From Pedobacter nototheniae (GTDB lineage Bacteria > Bacteroidota > Bacteroidia > Sphingobacteriales > Sphingobacteriaceae), in contig NZ_RQRS01000022.1 of assembly GCF_004335085.1 (NCBI RefSeq), positions 37,134-101,133 of the forward strand: DNA of 64,000 nt, written 5' to 3'. A program made the position numbers and the translations under genes. Positions within the stretch are counted from its first letter, which is position 1. Each line of letters starts with the position of its first letter. The notes beneath the pieces were generated by a model. That model did not search any database, was not told the origin of the DNA, and saw only the letters and a program-made list of their open reading frames with translations. Below, piece after piece: positions 54,409 through 63,161 of this stretch.

Positions 54409-54576
54409 TTAATTAATAAAGTCTTTACTGGAAATTTGGAAGCTGAATCCTAAAGAATAGTTTTCTCCATAAAAACGGCGAAACACAGCAAAAGCCTGAT
54501 CCTTTGTATTAAAGGCCCAAATAGGATTGGTAAACAAGCTTTTAAAGTTTTGCATATCAGCAAATGTGCAGTTCAT
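54409..54576 (-). CDS. Possible 55-aa small protein between katA and the GreA-like gene
   Basis: ATG at 54576 opens a 55-codon frame (MNCTFADMQNFKSLFTNPIW, ending SFQISSKDFIN) with normal codons and many aromatic residues. GC-rich inverted segments (CCCCGG and CCGGGG) follow its stop and could form a terminator. I do not recognise a family. The gap between its neighbours is otherwise unexplained. Confidence 0.4.
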   Translation of the reverse strand: MNCTFADMQNFKSLFTNPIWAFNTKDQAFAVFRRFYGENYSLGFSFQISSKDFIN

Positions 54577-54638
54577 TTATCAAAAATCAAAGTATAACCA
54601 TATAAATGATACATTTATGATAAAGGTTAGGGCACAAA

Positions 54639-54664
54639 AAAGCCTGGCTTATTAACCAGGCTTT
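54639..54664 (-). terminator. Terminator of katA
   Basis: A 9-bp stem (AAAGCCTGG and CCAGGCTTT) with an 8-base loop is followed on the minus strand by a T run. It starts 14 bases after the katA stop. Confidence 0.85.
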
Positions 54665-54677
54665 CATATTAATTAAT

Positions 54678-56198
54678 TTATTTATTAGTTGCTTTATGCG
54701 CCGGATCTGGATGAACCATGCCTTCCATTGCTTTATCAAGGTTTAAATCAAGGCCTTTAGCAATTGCAAGTCCTAAATTCATATCAGCTCTAAACCAATG
54801 GCATAGCTGGCGATTGATGATTTCATCTTTTTTGGCGCCGTTAATTCCGCCCATGGCTCCTACAATATTTTTTACTGTGTTTTCTTTAGCCTGAGGGTCC
54901 ATTAAACGATAAAGGTTTCCTGGTTGTGTATAATGGTCGTTTTCGCCCTCTGCATTGCGATCATAATTATCAGCCAATAAAGAATCTAATGGCCAAGCTG
55001 GTTGATCGTAACTTTGATCAACTTCAATGTCATCAAAACTATTTGGGAAATAATTTGGTGCCGATCCACCGTTTCCATCAATCCTCATTTGCCCATCGCG
55101 TTGATAGTTATTAGTCATGTATGGGCAACGATTTACTGGAATTTGTTCGTAATTGCCCCCTAAACGATAGCGTTGCGCATCTGGATAGGATAAAATTCTT
55201 CCTTGTAACATTTTATCAGGAGAATAATAAATGCCATCTACCACATGTGCGGGTGCAAAAGCTGCTTGCTCCACGTGGGCAAAGTAATTATCAGGATTTT
55301 GATTTAGCTCCAGTTCACCAACTTCAATTAAAGGGTAATCGCCGTGTGGCCAAACTTTAGTTAAATCGAAAGGATTTAAATGGTAACTTTTAGCTTCTTC
55401 AAAAGGCATAATCTGCACATAAAGCGTCCATTTCGGAAATTCGCCTCTCTCAATAGCTTCAAAAAGATCACGTTGTGAATGATCTGGATCTTGCGCCTTC
55501 ATATCTACAGCTTCATCATTAGTAAAATTCTGAATGCCTTGTTTTGTTTTAAAGTGAAATTTCACATAAAAACGCTCATGCTGCTCATTGTAAAAAGAGA
55601 ACGTATGGCTACCAAAACCATCCATATGGCGGTAAGAGAATGGTGTACCTCTGTCGCTCATTAAAATTAAAACCTGGTGTAAACTTTCGGGGTTTAAGCT
55701 CCAGAAATCCCACATCATGGTTGGGCTTTTTGTATTAGTTTGAGGATCTCGTTTTTGTGTATGGATAAAATCACCAAACTTTTTAGGATCTTTTACAAAG
55801 AAAACGGGTGTATTATTGCCTACTAAATCCCAGTTGCCATCTTCAGTATAAAATTTCAATGCAAAGCCACGCGGATCACGCTCGCTATCTGCAGAGCCTT
55901 TTTCGCCACCAACGGTAGAGAAACGTAAAAACGTTTTGGTTTGCTTGCCAATTTCAGAGAAAAGCTTTGCCTTAGTATATTTTGTAATATCGTGTGTAAC
56001 CGTAAAAGTACCATAAGCACCAGAACCTTTAGCATGCACTACACGCTCAGGAATACGTTCGCGGTTAAAGTGAAACATTTTTTCATGTAAAATGAAATCC
56101 TGTACTAATATTGGTCCTCTTGGGCCAACTGTCATGCTATCTTCGTTATTCGCATACGGAATACCCGACGCACTTGTTAGTTTTTTCTTTTCGCTCAT
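54678..56198 (-). CDS. katA: Monofunctional heme catalase
   Basis: Catalase turns hydrogen peroxide into water and oxygen. The 506-aa clade III-sized protein has the distal His 55 (ERVVHAKGSGAYGTF) and Asn 128 (WDLVGNNTPVFF), the RFSTVGGEKGSADSERDPRGFALKFY signature parts, and the heme-binding tyrosine stretch RILSYPDAQRYRLGGNY. No signal peptide is seen. It stands alone with its own terminator. Confidence 0.97.
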   Translation of the reverse strand: MSEKKKLTSASGIPYANNEDSMTVGPRGPILVQDFILHEKMFHFNRERIPERVVHAKGSGAYGTFTVTHDITKYTKAKLFSEIGKQTKTFLRFSTVGGEKGSADSERDPRGFALKFYTEDGNWDLVGNNTPVFFVKDPKKFGDFIHTQKRDPQTNTKSPTMMWDFWSLNPESLHQVLILMSDRGTPFSYRHMDGFGSHTFSFYNEQHERFYVKFHFKTKQGIQNFTNDEAVDMKAQDPDHSQRDLFEAIERGEFPKWTLYVQIMPFEEAKSYHLNPFDLTKVWPHGDYPLIEVGELELNQNPDNYFAHVEQAAFAPAHVVDGIYYSPDKMLQGRILSYPDAQRYRLGGNYEQIPVNRCPYMTNNYQRDGQMRIDGNGGSAPNYFPNSFDDIEVDQSYDQPAWPLDSLLADNYDRNAEGENDHYTQPGNLYRLMDPQAKENTVKNIVGAMGGINGAKKDEIINRQLCHWFRADMNLGLAIAKGLDLNLDKAMEGMVHPDPAHKATNK

Positions 56199-56330
56199 GT
56201 TTATGTTTTATTAGTGTTTTGCGATTATAAAAATCAGGTTATTTTAGCTCGCACGCAAACTGTTATTTTCTATTTCAACATAGATATTATTGATATAGTT
56301 TTAGAAATTGTTTTTTGTCTAAAAAAATGA

Positions 56331-56394
56331 TCGTCCTTCTGAACTTGTTTCAGAATCTATCTTAAAAGACCTTGAACTAAATTCAGGGTGACGG
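56331..56394. repeat. Interspersed double-hairpin repeat upstream of katA
   Basis: The stretch contains TTCTGAACTTGTTTCAGAA (an imperfect palindrome) and CTTGAACTAAATTCAGGGTGACG, so it folds into two hairpins and ends with GACG that pairs with an opening CGTC. Sequences of this type are frequent in intergenic regions of Sphingobacteria. It lies between two minus-strand genes, katA and the CAP gene, and may affect read-through. Confidence 0.65.
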
Positions 56395-56457
56395 AGTAAA
56401 ATATTAGTGAAATTTAATAGTTTCATAGAAACAATTTCTAATTAAATTTAACTAATA

Positions 56458-57144
56458 TTATTGATTTCGGGCGTAAAAAGTTGGTTGCGCAACAAAATCT
56501 ATAACCGTACAATAATTAAAAGATGGATGGGGCTGAATGTTTACACCAACAAGATTTAATTTATATTTCTGATCTAAAATGTTGTATCGATGCCCGAGCG
56601 AAGGAACACCGCAATCCAGTAGCAGGTGGCAAACAATATCAAGGCTGTTGGAGTAACCAAAATCTATATTTTCGCTCATGGCTTTATTAGGGAAATATTT
56701 TGATAAACGTTTAGAAAACGTATCGCCATTACTACTTTCGTGTGTGTCGAGATTATTTCTGTTCAAATCCATCGCGTGGCTTTTACTTAAAGAAGTGAGT
56801 TTCTCATCTGGATAGAAAAGAGAAAGATTTTTAATGCCTTTTAAATTTTTTAGTAATGAAATGTAGTAGGGGTTATTTCTGGCGATTTTAAGCTCGTTAT
56901 AATTTCTATACTTCTTAACATTGGCATTGTAGGTATTAATATAATCCTCCAAAAAGGTATTATAAAATTTTTCGCCATCAAGGCGAATCAAATTCATGTA
57001 TAAAATAACGTTCTTTTCTTCTGTGGTTAAGTAGTTTGCTTTTTCTGCAGTATTTGCCTTTTTAATTTCAGCATCCGTCCAATCCTGTCCAAAAACCGGA
57101 TAAACAAAGACAACAAGAAATAGAATTAGAAAGTAGCGAAACAT
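56458..57144 (-). CDS. Secreted CAP-domain protein
   Basis: A signal peptide (MFRYFLILFLVVFVYPVFGQ) is followed by a helical spacer and a CAP (SCP/PR1) core: SKSHAMDLNRNNLDTHESSNGDTFSKRL, AMSENIDFGYSN, VPSLGHRYNILD and CTVIDFVAQPTF. The His and Glu residues of the CAP cavity are present. CAP proteins are secreted; bacterial roles are mostly unknown. It is divergent from the C40 gene next to it. Confidence 0.88.
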   Translation of the reverse strand: MFRYFLILFLVVFVYPVFGQDWTDAEIKKANTAEKANYLTTEEKNVILYMNLIRLDGEKFYNTFLEDYINTYNANVKKYRNYNELKIARNNPYYISLLKNLKGIKNLSLFYPDEKLTSLSKSHAMDLNRNNLDTHESSNGDTFSKRLSKYFPNKAMSENIDFGYSNSLDIVCHLLLDCGVPSLGHRYNILDQKYKLNLVGVNIQPHPSFNYCTVIDFVAQPTFYARNQ

Positions 57145-57284
57145 GTATGTTTTTTATGGATAACGTGTTTTAAAACTATTTATTTTTATTAGGAATTTTT
57201 AAATAATAAAGCTTGGTAAGCAATTAGTTACAGCAACTCAATAACTGTGATTATGGATTATCTGTATTTTAGCTTCAGTAAATC

Positions 57285-58484
57285 ATGAAAAAAATATACG
57301 CCATAATTTTTTGCCTACTTTTTTCTTTTGGGATTAAAGCACAAACAGATACAACGTTAATTAAATTATTAGCTAAACAAGTGCAAAAAGAATATGCACC
57401 AGATAAACGCAGCGTTTATTTTAATGTTTTAGTTAAAGGAGATAGTGTTTTCGCTGAAAGTACTTCTGAAAACGCCTTGCAGGAATTTAATAAGCTAACA
57501 AAAGATATTTCAGGAATTAAAAATACGATTCAGTTACTGCCTTCAAAGTTATTAAATGGAAAAGAATATGGATTGGCTAATCTATCTGTTTGTAATAACA
57601 GGGCATTTCCTCAAAATTCGGCAGAAATGATGACGCAAATGATTTTAGGAACACCAGTACAGGTTTTGAAAAAACAAGCTGGTTATTATTTAGTGCGTAC
57701 ACCGGATGGTTATATCTCCTGGACGGATGGTGCTGCCATAAGTTTAATGAGCAAACAAGAATTTGATAATTGGAAAGCCTCTAAAAGAATTATTTATACA
57801 GAAGATTTTGGTCATGCTTTTACAAAACCAAGTTTAGCTTCAGATCGGGTTTCTGATTTAGTTAAGGGGAATATTTTAGTTTTAAGTGCTGAGGAAAAAG
57901 GATTTTATAAAGTAATTTTTCCAGATCAAAGGATTGGATACATTAAAAAGAACGAAGTATTGATGTTTTCAGATTGGAAAAAAAGGGCCAATCCAACATC
58001 TGAAGCCATTTTAGCGACGGCAAAAACATTAATCGGTGTACCTTATTTGTGGGGAGGCACATCAATAAAGGGAGTAGATTGTAGTGGATTTACAAAAACA
58101 AGCTACTTTTTAAATGGGATTATTATTCCTCGTGATGCATCGCAGCAGGCCTTAATAGGAGAGGAAGTTGACGTTTTAGAGAATGACAACATTAGTGTAG
58201 CCAAATGCCTTAAAAACTTATTGCCAGGTGATTTAATGTTTTTTTCTGCTGCTAAACGTAAAGGCATAAATAGTGGCAGAGTTACGCATACCGCTATTTA
58301 TATGGGTAATGGAACATTTATTCAAGCTGCGGGTATGGTAAAAATTAATAGTATTGTGCCTGATGCTTCAAATTATGATGAGCGCCAAAGCATTACTTTG
58401 GTAGGAGCGAGGCGCTTACTAACTGATATTGGCAAAGCTGAAATTACCAGAGTAGATCAGCACGCATGGTATGGAAATAATTAA
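57285..58484 (+). CDS. NlpC/P60 (C40) peptidase with SH3-like domains
   Basis: The signal peptide (IYAIIFCLLFSFGIKAQ) leads to an N-terminal region and two SH3b-like segments (around residues 105-145 and 165-215, with ITWTDGA-like turns and DQRIGYIKKNEVL), then the NlpC/P60 domain: LWGGTSIKGVDCSGF with Cys 266 and GRVTHTAIYMGNGTFIQAAG with His 335. It is the longer of two C40 enzymes here and is expected to trim peptidoglycan stems in the periplasm. Confidence 0.93.
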   Translation: MKKIYAIIFCLLFSFGIKAQTDTTLIKLLAKQVQKEYAPDKRSVYFNVLVKGDSVFAESTSENALQEFNKLTKDISGIKNTIQLLPSKLLNGKEYGLANLSVCNNRAFPQNSAEMMTQMILGTPVQVLKKQAGYYLVRTPDGYISWTDGAAISLMSKQEFDNWKASKRIIYTEDFGHAFTKPSLASDRVSDLVKGNILVLSAEEKGFYKVIFPDQRIGYIKKNEVLMFSDWKKRANPTSEAILATAKTLIGVPYLWGGTSIKGVDCSGFTKTSYFLNGIIIPRDASQQALIGEEVDVLENDNISVAKCLKNLLPGDLMFFSAAKRKGINSGRVTHTAIYMGNGTFIQAAGMVKINSIVPDASNYDERQSITLVGARRLLTDIGKAEITRVDQHAWYGNN

Positions 58485-58501
58485 CACGGTATTAAAATAT
58501 A

Positions 58502-58531
58502 AAAGGACATTAAGCTAGCTTAATGTCCTTT
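58502..58531. terminator. Perfect palindromic terminator between the C40 and SDR genes
   Basis: The 30 bases are a perfect palindrome (AAAGGACATTAAGCT and its complement). It starts 17 bases after the C40 stop and 11 bases from the SDR stop on the other strand, so it serves both. Confidence 0.85.
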
Positions 58532-58541
58532 GTGTTTCTAA

Positions 58542-59306
58542 CTATAAAAACATACCGCCTGATGCTTCAATACGTTGCGCATTAATCCATCGAGCATCTT
58601 CTGTGCATAAAAATGCAACTAAACCGCCAATGTCATCTGGTAAACCTACACGACCTAAAGCTGTTTGAGCAGAAATCATTTTGTTAAGTTGTTCATTATC
58701 ACGAACGGCGCCACCGCTAAAGTCTGTTTCAATTGCACCTGGGGCCACAATGTTTGATCTAATTCCTCTTGCACCTAATTCCTTTGCCTGATATTTTGTT
58801 AAAATTTCCATGGCACCTTTCATGGATGCATAAGCTGCGTATCCAGGTAAGCTAAATCTTGCTAAACCCGTAGAGATATTAATAATACCACCACCATCAT
58901 TTAATATTTCCAATGCTTTTTGTGTTAAAAAGAATGGCCCTTTAAAATGAATGTTTACTAAATTATCGAATTGGTCTTCTGTTGTTTCCGCAAAAGATGC
59001 ATGCGCACCAATACCGGCATTGTTAATTAGGAAATCAATTTTATCAGCATTAAAAACAGATTTTAAAATAGATTTCACTTCACTAAAGAAATTATCGAAT
59101 GATGAAGCATCATTTACACTTAATTGTAAGGCTGCAGCATTTACACCAAGCTTTTTAATTTCTGCTACTGTGTTTTCTGCATCTTCTTTTTTAGATTGAT
59201 AGGTTACAATAACATCAATCCCTTTGGCCGCGATTTTTAAAGCAGCATTTTTTCCTAATCCGCGGCTACCGCCGGTTACCAGGGCAATTTTATTTTGTGT
59301 TTCCAT
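58542..59306 (-). CDS. SDR oxidoreductase regulated by the neighbouring AraC protein
   Basis: The 254-aa protein has TGGSRGLGKNAAL, DFLINNAGIG, catalytic Ser (NISTGLARF) and YAAYASMKG, and a C-terminal region FLCTEDARWINAQRIEASGG. This is a classical SDR, probably NADP-dependent; the substrate is unknown. The promoter lies 20-27 bases upstream of its start, and three operator-like repeats precede it. The AraC-type gene lies just upstream on the same strand. Confidence 0.9.
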   Translation of the reverse strand: METQNKIALVTGGSRGLGKNAALKIAAKGIDVIVTYQSKKEDAENTVAEIKKLGVNAAALQLSVNDASSFDNFFSEVKSILKSVFNADKIDFLINNAGIGAHASFAETTEDQFDNLVNIHFKGPFFLTQKALEILNDGGGIINISTGLARFSLPGYAAYASMKGAMEILTKYQAKELGARGIRSNIVAPGAIETDFSGGAVRDNEQLNKMISAQTALGRVGLPDDIGGLVAFLCTEDARWINAQRIEASGGMFL

Positions 59307-59325
59307 TTTCTTTTAATTTGTTAAA

Positions 59326-59333
59326 CAAAGGTA
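59326..59333 (-). promoter_or_regulatory. -7 box of the SDR gene
   Basis: On the minus strand this reads TACCTTTG, an exact TAnnTTTG, with an expected start near 59319. No -33 TTG lies at the right distance; instead the first ATGGTGA repeat begins there, as expected for an activator-dependent promoter. Confidence 0.6.
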
Positions 59334-59350
59334 TGCCCAAATTAAGGATT

Positions 59351-59404
59351 AAAATGGTGAGTAGTTAAGTTAAAATGGTGACAGTTTAAGTTTTATATGG
59401 TGAC
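59351..59404. promoter_or_regulatory. Three phased direct repeats, candidate AraC operator
   Basis: The core ATGGTGA occurs at 59354-59360, 59375-59381 and 59397-59403, with steps of 21 and 22 bases, two helical turns. The first two share the longer TTAAAATGGTGA; the third is TTTATATGGTGA and lies in the last codons of the AraC-type gene. Same-side phasing of direct repeats is how AraC-family dimers bind. Confidence 0.65.
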
Positions 59405-59800
59405 AATTTCCTTTTTTTGTGCTAGTGACTGGAAATAAGCTTCGCGATATTGCTTTGGTGTTTGCCCAGAAAAGTGTTTGAAAAATTTAGTGAAGTTTGA
59501 TGGATCGTAAGTAAGTGTGCGGGCAATTTCTGCAATAGGGGTACTTACGTTTTGCAACATAGATTTTGAAATTTCCATCAGTCGCTCCTCAAAAAAGTAA
59601 CAAGGCGAATGGCCCGTAGCCGATTTAATGGTATTACTTAAATGCGTTGGATGTACATGAATTAATTCGGCAAAATCCCTAACCTCAAACATTTCAGTTG
59701 TTCTGCCAGATACTACATCATCAAGATGTTTATCCAGTTCTTTCAAAAAATCTGCTGCAATTTCGTGTTGACGGGCAAAAAACTTCTGTGGAATTTTCAT
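59393..59800 (-). CDS. Stand-alone AraC-type DNA-binding domain
   Basis: At 135 aa this protein has only the two helix-turn-helix motifs of AraC regulators (DFAELIHVHPTHLSNTIKSATGHSP and STPIAEIARTLTYDPSNFTKFFKHFSGQTPKQYR) and a short N-terminal helix, and lacks the usual sensor domain. Such short regulators lie next to one SDR gene in many genomes and probably switch it. The operator repeats sit directly after its reading frame, ahead of the SDR. Confidence 0.88.
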   Translation of the reverse strand: MKIPQKFFARQHEIAADFLKELDKHLDDVVSGRTTEMFEVRDFAELIHVHPTHLSNTIKSATGHSPCYFFEERLMEISKSMLQNVSTPIAEIARTLTYDPSNFTKFFKHFSGQTPKQYREAYFQSLAQKKEIVTI

Positions 59801-59955
59801 CTGAATAAATTGTTTTTTTTTGGTGATGATGCAATTATGATTTTACTCACGCTTTTGTACTTAAACAAATATAGTATTCAACGAAAGGATTATGAAATAG
59901 GAAGAGGATTTTGACATGCCAATTATTTGCTTACAAGCCATTAGCAGCAACTAAA

Positions 59956-60807
59956 TTATTTAATCTTTTTTCCTGTACCTAGCCAAAATAAGGCATTAAT
60001 AATCATTTTGTTCTGCATTTCATTATCAAAAGTATAGGACAACGTTTTATTCGTTTTATCAAATTTATGCTCGTAATCAATATCATTATGCCCCATATTT
60101 ACATAAAGCATTTTATAGTTTTTATTTGTCCAAACAACTGGATAATAACCGCTACGCCAAATTTCATGCTCTTTTGGTCCCGTACCCAAAGGGAAACTTG
60201 TAGAATCTATTGCCAGCAAAATTTTAATATCAGGATTTTTTCTTAAATCATTTTGCCATCTGTACCATTCATTTGGTTGAGCCTTAAATGTTGAAGGCAG
60301 GCTTTTGGTAACCGGATGTTTTTTATCTTCAATTTTTAATACAGCCGAAGTTGGTCGCCAGGTATTGCTGCCATAACCGCCCGAACCTAAAAATGTGTTG
60401 TGATACCAATCCCAATTTGTATCATAAGCAGATTTTGCCAAAGCAAATGCTGAAAAATGGAAGCCCATCCAACCGCCACCATTTTCCATATATTTTTGAA
60501 ATGCTTCACGCTGTACGGTTTCTTCCGGGCGGGTATCTAAAAATAAAACCACCTGATATTTTGAAAGAAATTCTGCATTTAAATTGTTCCAATTTGCTGT
60601 AGAATCGTAGCTGAAATTATATTTTTTAGCCATTTCTGGAAACCATTTATTGGCCTCGTGTACATAACTAATGTGCGCCTGATCATTTTTGCCTGTATAA
60701 AAAGCAATTACATTAAATTTTGCCTTTTTTTGGTGTTGCGCAAAAGTTGTGAAACAGAAACTGAGCATCAAAATTAATGCACAAACAAAGTTTTTGGGAT
60801 GAGGCAT
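59956..60807 (-). CDS. Secreted ThuA-like protein
   Basis: A signal peptide (FVCALILMLSFCFTTFAQ) is followed by a ThuA (glutamine amidotransferase-like) fold: FNVIAFYTGKNDQAH, VVLFLDTRPEETVQREAFQKYMENGGGWMGFHFSAFA, and KMLYVNMGHNDIDYEH. ThuA proteins take part in sugar utilisation, such as trehalose. The usual nucleophile Cys is not seen, so catalysis is uncertain. It lies alone, ahead of a lipoprotein gene. Confidence 0.85.
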   Translation of the reverse strand: MPHPKNFVCALILMLSFCFTTFAQHQKKAKFNVIAFYTGKNDQAHISYVHEANKWFPEMAKKYNFSYDSTANWNNLNAEFLSKYQVVLFLDTRPEETVQREAFQKYMENGGGWMGFHFSAFALAKSAYDTNWDWYHNTFLGSGGYGSNTWRPTSAVLKIEDKKHPVTKSLPSTFKAQPNEWYRWQNDLRKNPDIKILLAIDSTSFPLGTGPKEHEIWRSGYYPVVWTNKNYKMLYVNMGHNDIDYEHKFDKTNKTLSYTFDNEMQNKMIINALFWLGTGKKIK

Positions 60808-60854
60808 TTGAAGAGATTTATACTCCGAAGATAATAAATTTTGAAAAATAAAAA

Positions 60855-60879
60855 AGCCGCAAGCGATGAACTTGCGGCT
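60855..60879 (-). terminator. Terminator after the small lipoprotein gene
   Basis: A 9-bp stem (AGCCGCAAG and CTTGCGGCT) with a 7-base loop is followed on the minus strand by six T. It is 22 bases downstream of the lipoprotein stop. Confidence 0.9.
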
Positions 60880-60900
60880 GTATATTTTAAAATAAAATAA

Positions 60901-61389
60901 TTACATCGTAGAGTAGGTAAGATTAAAACTGCCCTCAGTAACGGTTTTAGTGGTATTAATTTGAGAATCTTGATTCGGTGCAACAAAGTTAAACGTACCT
61001 TGAATATTGGTGGCAGTTGCGCTAGTAACAATTACACTCCCTGTTGATGACATAAACGAACCGCTCGGCGTTAAATCTTGATTGTAAGATGCCTGAGCAA
61101 GATTATCAATGGTGTAAACACCAGCACCTTTAAAATCATATATTGCAATTGTAATGATCTTATCACCGTTTTTGCCAATAATAGTAAGTGTTTTACCCAA
61201 TGGGCTACCAGTTATTAAGGTAGCCTGTGCTGTAAAAGCAGTATAAGTTCCATCAACCTTTGCGCTTAATGCCGCACTTGCAACTACCGGCTGATCCCAC
61301 TCTGGATGGTAGTCGATGTTTTTTTTGCAAGAAGTAAGTGTAACTGCACATGCAAATACAAATAAGGCAAAGGTTTTGAAGTTTCTCAT
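60901..61389 (-). CDS. Lipoprotein with a beta-rich domain (DUF6252-like)
   Basis: I start at ATG 61389 (MRNFKTFALFVFACAVTLTSC); the upstream start would overlap glyS. The lipobox LTSC directs lipid attachment. The mature part is beta-rich with low charge (ALSAKVDGTYTAFTAQATLI, LTIIGKNGDKIITIAIYD, GTFNFVAPNQD), as in DUF6252-like Bacteroidota lipoproteins. Function unknown. Confidence 0.75.
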   Translation of the reverse strand: MRNFKTFALFVFACAVTLTSCKKNIDYHPEWDQPVVASAALSAKVDGTYTAFTAQATLITGSPLGKTLTIIGKNGDKIITIAIYDFKGAGVYTIDNLAQASYNQDLTPSGSFMSSTGSVIVTSATATNIQGTFNFVAPNQDSQINTTKTVTEGSFNLTYSTM

Positions 61390-61409
61390 GATTATAATTT
61401 TAAAATCAA

Positions 61410-62891
61410 TTAATTTGATAATAAAGTTTTCCAACTCACCTTATCGCCAATAATTTTTTCTAAATCGGCAATAGCCACACGTTCTTGCTCCATACTATCG
61501 CGATGACGGATGGTAACGGTATTATCCTCTAAACTTTGATGATCTACAGTAATGCAAAATGGTGTACCCACCGCATCCTGACGGCGGTAACGCTTGCCAA
61601 TAGCATCTTTCTCTTCGTAAATACAGTTGAAATCAAATTTCAGGCTATCCATAATTTCGCGAGCTTTCTCTGGTAAACCATCTTTTTTAGTTAAAGGGAA
61701 AATTGCGACTTTAACAGGGGCAAGGGCAGGGTGTAAACGCAGTAAGGTGCGACTATCCTGTTTTTCATCCGTACTTAAATCTTGTTCCTCAAACGCATTA
61801 ATCATCGTTAATAAGAACATACGATCTAAACCTATAGAAGTTTCAATTACATACGGCACATAATTACCATATGGTTTACCTTCTTCATTTAAATCGTTAT
61901 CAAAATACTGCATTTTCTTGCCAGAAAACTCTTGGTGCTGTTTTAAATCGAAATCTGTACGGCTGTGTATCCCTTCAACCTCTTTAAATCCAAATGGAAA
62001 TTCAAATTCAATATCAGTTGCAGCATTGGCATAGTGCGCAAGCTTAACATGGTCGTGGTAGCGGTATTTTTCAGGAGATGTACCCAAAGCCTGGTGCCAT
62101 TTTAAACGTGCTTCTTTCCAGTATTCAAACCATTTTTTATCCTCGCCCGGGCGAACGAAAAATTGCATTTCCATTTGCTCAAATTCACGCATACGCATAA
62201 TAAACTGACGGGCAATTACTTCATTTCTAAAAGCCTTGCCAATTTGCGCAATACCAAAAGGAATTTTCATCCTCCCTGATTTTTGAACATTTAAAAAGTT
62301 TACAAAAATACCCTGTGCCGTTTCCGGACGAAGGTAAACCTCATCGCTACCCTCAGCCATTGCACCAAACTGAGTACTAAACATTAAGTTAAACTGGCGT
62401 ACTTCTGTCCAGTTTTTTGTGCCACTAACCGGGCAAACAATATCATGTTCTTCAATTAAAACTTTTAATTGAGGTAAGTCTTCGGCTGTTAAGGCTGCAT
62501 CCATATCAGCCTGCAATTTTGCAGCCTTTTCTGTTTTGCCATCCTTTTCATAACGAGCAATTTTATCTTCTAATAACTGATCGGCACGGTAACGTTTTTT
62601 CGAATCCTTGTTATCAATCATCGGGTCATTAAAACCATCAACATGTCCGCTGGCTTTCCAAACCTTAGGGTGCATAAAAATTGCAGAATCAATACCTACA
62701 ATATTTTCGTGCATTTGCACCATGGCTTTCCACCAATATGTTTTAATGTTGTTTTTTAATTCGGCACCCAATTGGCCGTAATCATAAACGGCACTAAGGC
62801 CATCGTATATTTCGCTGCTTTGAAATACAAAACCATATTCCTTAGCGTGTGATATTACATTTTTAAATTGTTCGTCGTTACTTTTTGCCAT
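61410..62891 (-). CDS. glyS: Glycine--tRNA ligase (homodimeric type)
   Basis: The 493-aa protein is the alpha-2 glycyl-tRNA synthetase, different from the alpha2-beta2 type of E. coli. Class II motifs are visible: FRNEVIARQFIMRMREFEQMEM in motif 2 (here split by short residues), and TSIGLDRMFLLTM in motif 3, with a C-terminal anticodon-binding domain (VKVAIFPLTKKDG). An insertion with KAAKLQADMDAALTAEDLPQLKVLIEEHD lies between the motif 1 region and motif 2. It charges glycine to tRNA-Gly. Confidence 0.96.
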   Translation of the reverse strand: MAKSNDEQFKNVISHAKEYGFVFQSSEIYDGLSAVYDYGQLGAELKNNIKTYWWKAMVQMHENIVGIDSAIFMHPKVWKASGHVDGFNDPMIDNKDSKKRYRADQLLEDKIARYEKDGKTEKAAKLQADMDAALTAEDLPQLKVLIEEHDIVCPVSGTKNWTEVRQFNLMFSTQFGAMAEGSDEVYLRPETAQGIFVNFLNVQKSGRMKIPFGIAQIGKAFRNEVIARQFIMRMREFEQMEMQFFVRPGEDKKWFEYWKEARLKWHQALGTSPEKYRYHDHVKLAHYANAATDIEFEFPFGFKEVEGIHSRTDFDLKQHQEFSGKKMQYFDNDLNEEGKPYGNYVPYVIETSIGLDRMFLLTMINAFEEQDLSTDEKQDSRTLLRLHPALAPVKVAIFPLTKKDGLPEKAREIMDSLKFDFNCIYEEKDAIGKRYRRQDAVGTPFCITVDHQSLEDNTVTIRHRDSMEQERVAIADLEKIIGDKVSWKTLLSN

Positions 62892-62898
62892 AATGCAG

Positions 62899-62906
62899 CA
62901 AATATA
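62899..62906 (-). promoter_or_regulatory. -7 box of glyS, nearly leaderless
   Basis: On the minus strand this reads TATATTTG and ends 7 bases before the ATG, so the leader is very short or absent. Confidence 0.55.
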
Positions 62907-62978
62907 ATAAAAAGGTGGAGGGTTTAAAGGTATAAGACTGAAGGTTTTTAAACAGGTTTTAAGAATTTACTCATGCTG

Positions 62979-63047
62979 TTGGTGTTATACATCAATCGCA
63001 TATAATCACTTCATAACACATTACTTAGATCACATTTAGATGGTACG
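62979..63047 (+). repeat. Interspersed repeat R2, copy 2
   Basis: It matches 9077-9136 in order and orientation (TTGGTGTTAT, ATATAATCA, TCATAAC, ATTACTTA, ATCACATTTAG) with scattered changes. It lies between glyS and the R1-type repeats. Confidence 0.7.
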
Positions 63048-63127
63048 GTTATAACATCGACCATAGGTACAATAAATAATGATTTGGAAATGAAGGGTTC
63101 TGTATTTTATGGCAACTGCAGCCCCGC

Positions 63128-63161
63128 TTTTGTTTCTCCCGATAGAAAAATCGGGATTCAC
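63128..63161. repeat. Repeat palindrome CCCGATAGAAAAATCGGG, copy ahead of the tandem repeats
   Basis: A palindrome of the type CCCGAT...ATCGGG occurs here and again inside each tandem unit. It is the same palindrome as in the R1 copy at 8.8-9.0 kb. Confidence 0.65.

Noticed and set aside
59801..59955. Missing sensor domain of the AraC-type gene
   Set aside because: No open frame or homology upstream; stand-alone AraC DNA-binding proteins of this size are known beside SDR genes.
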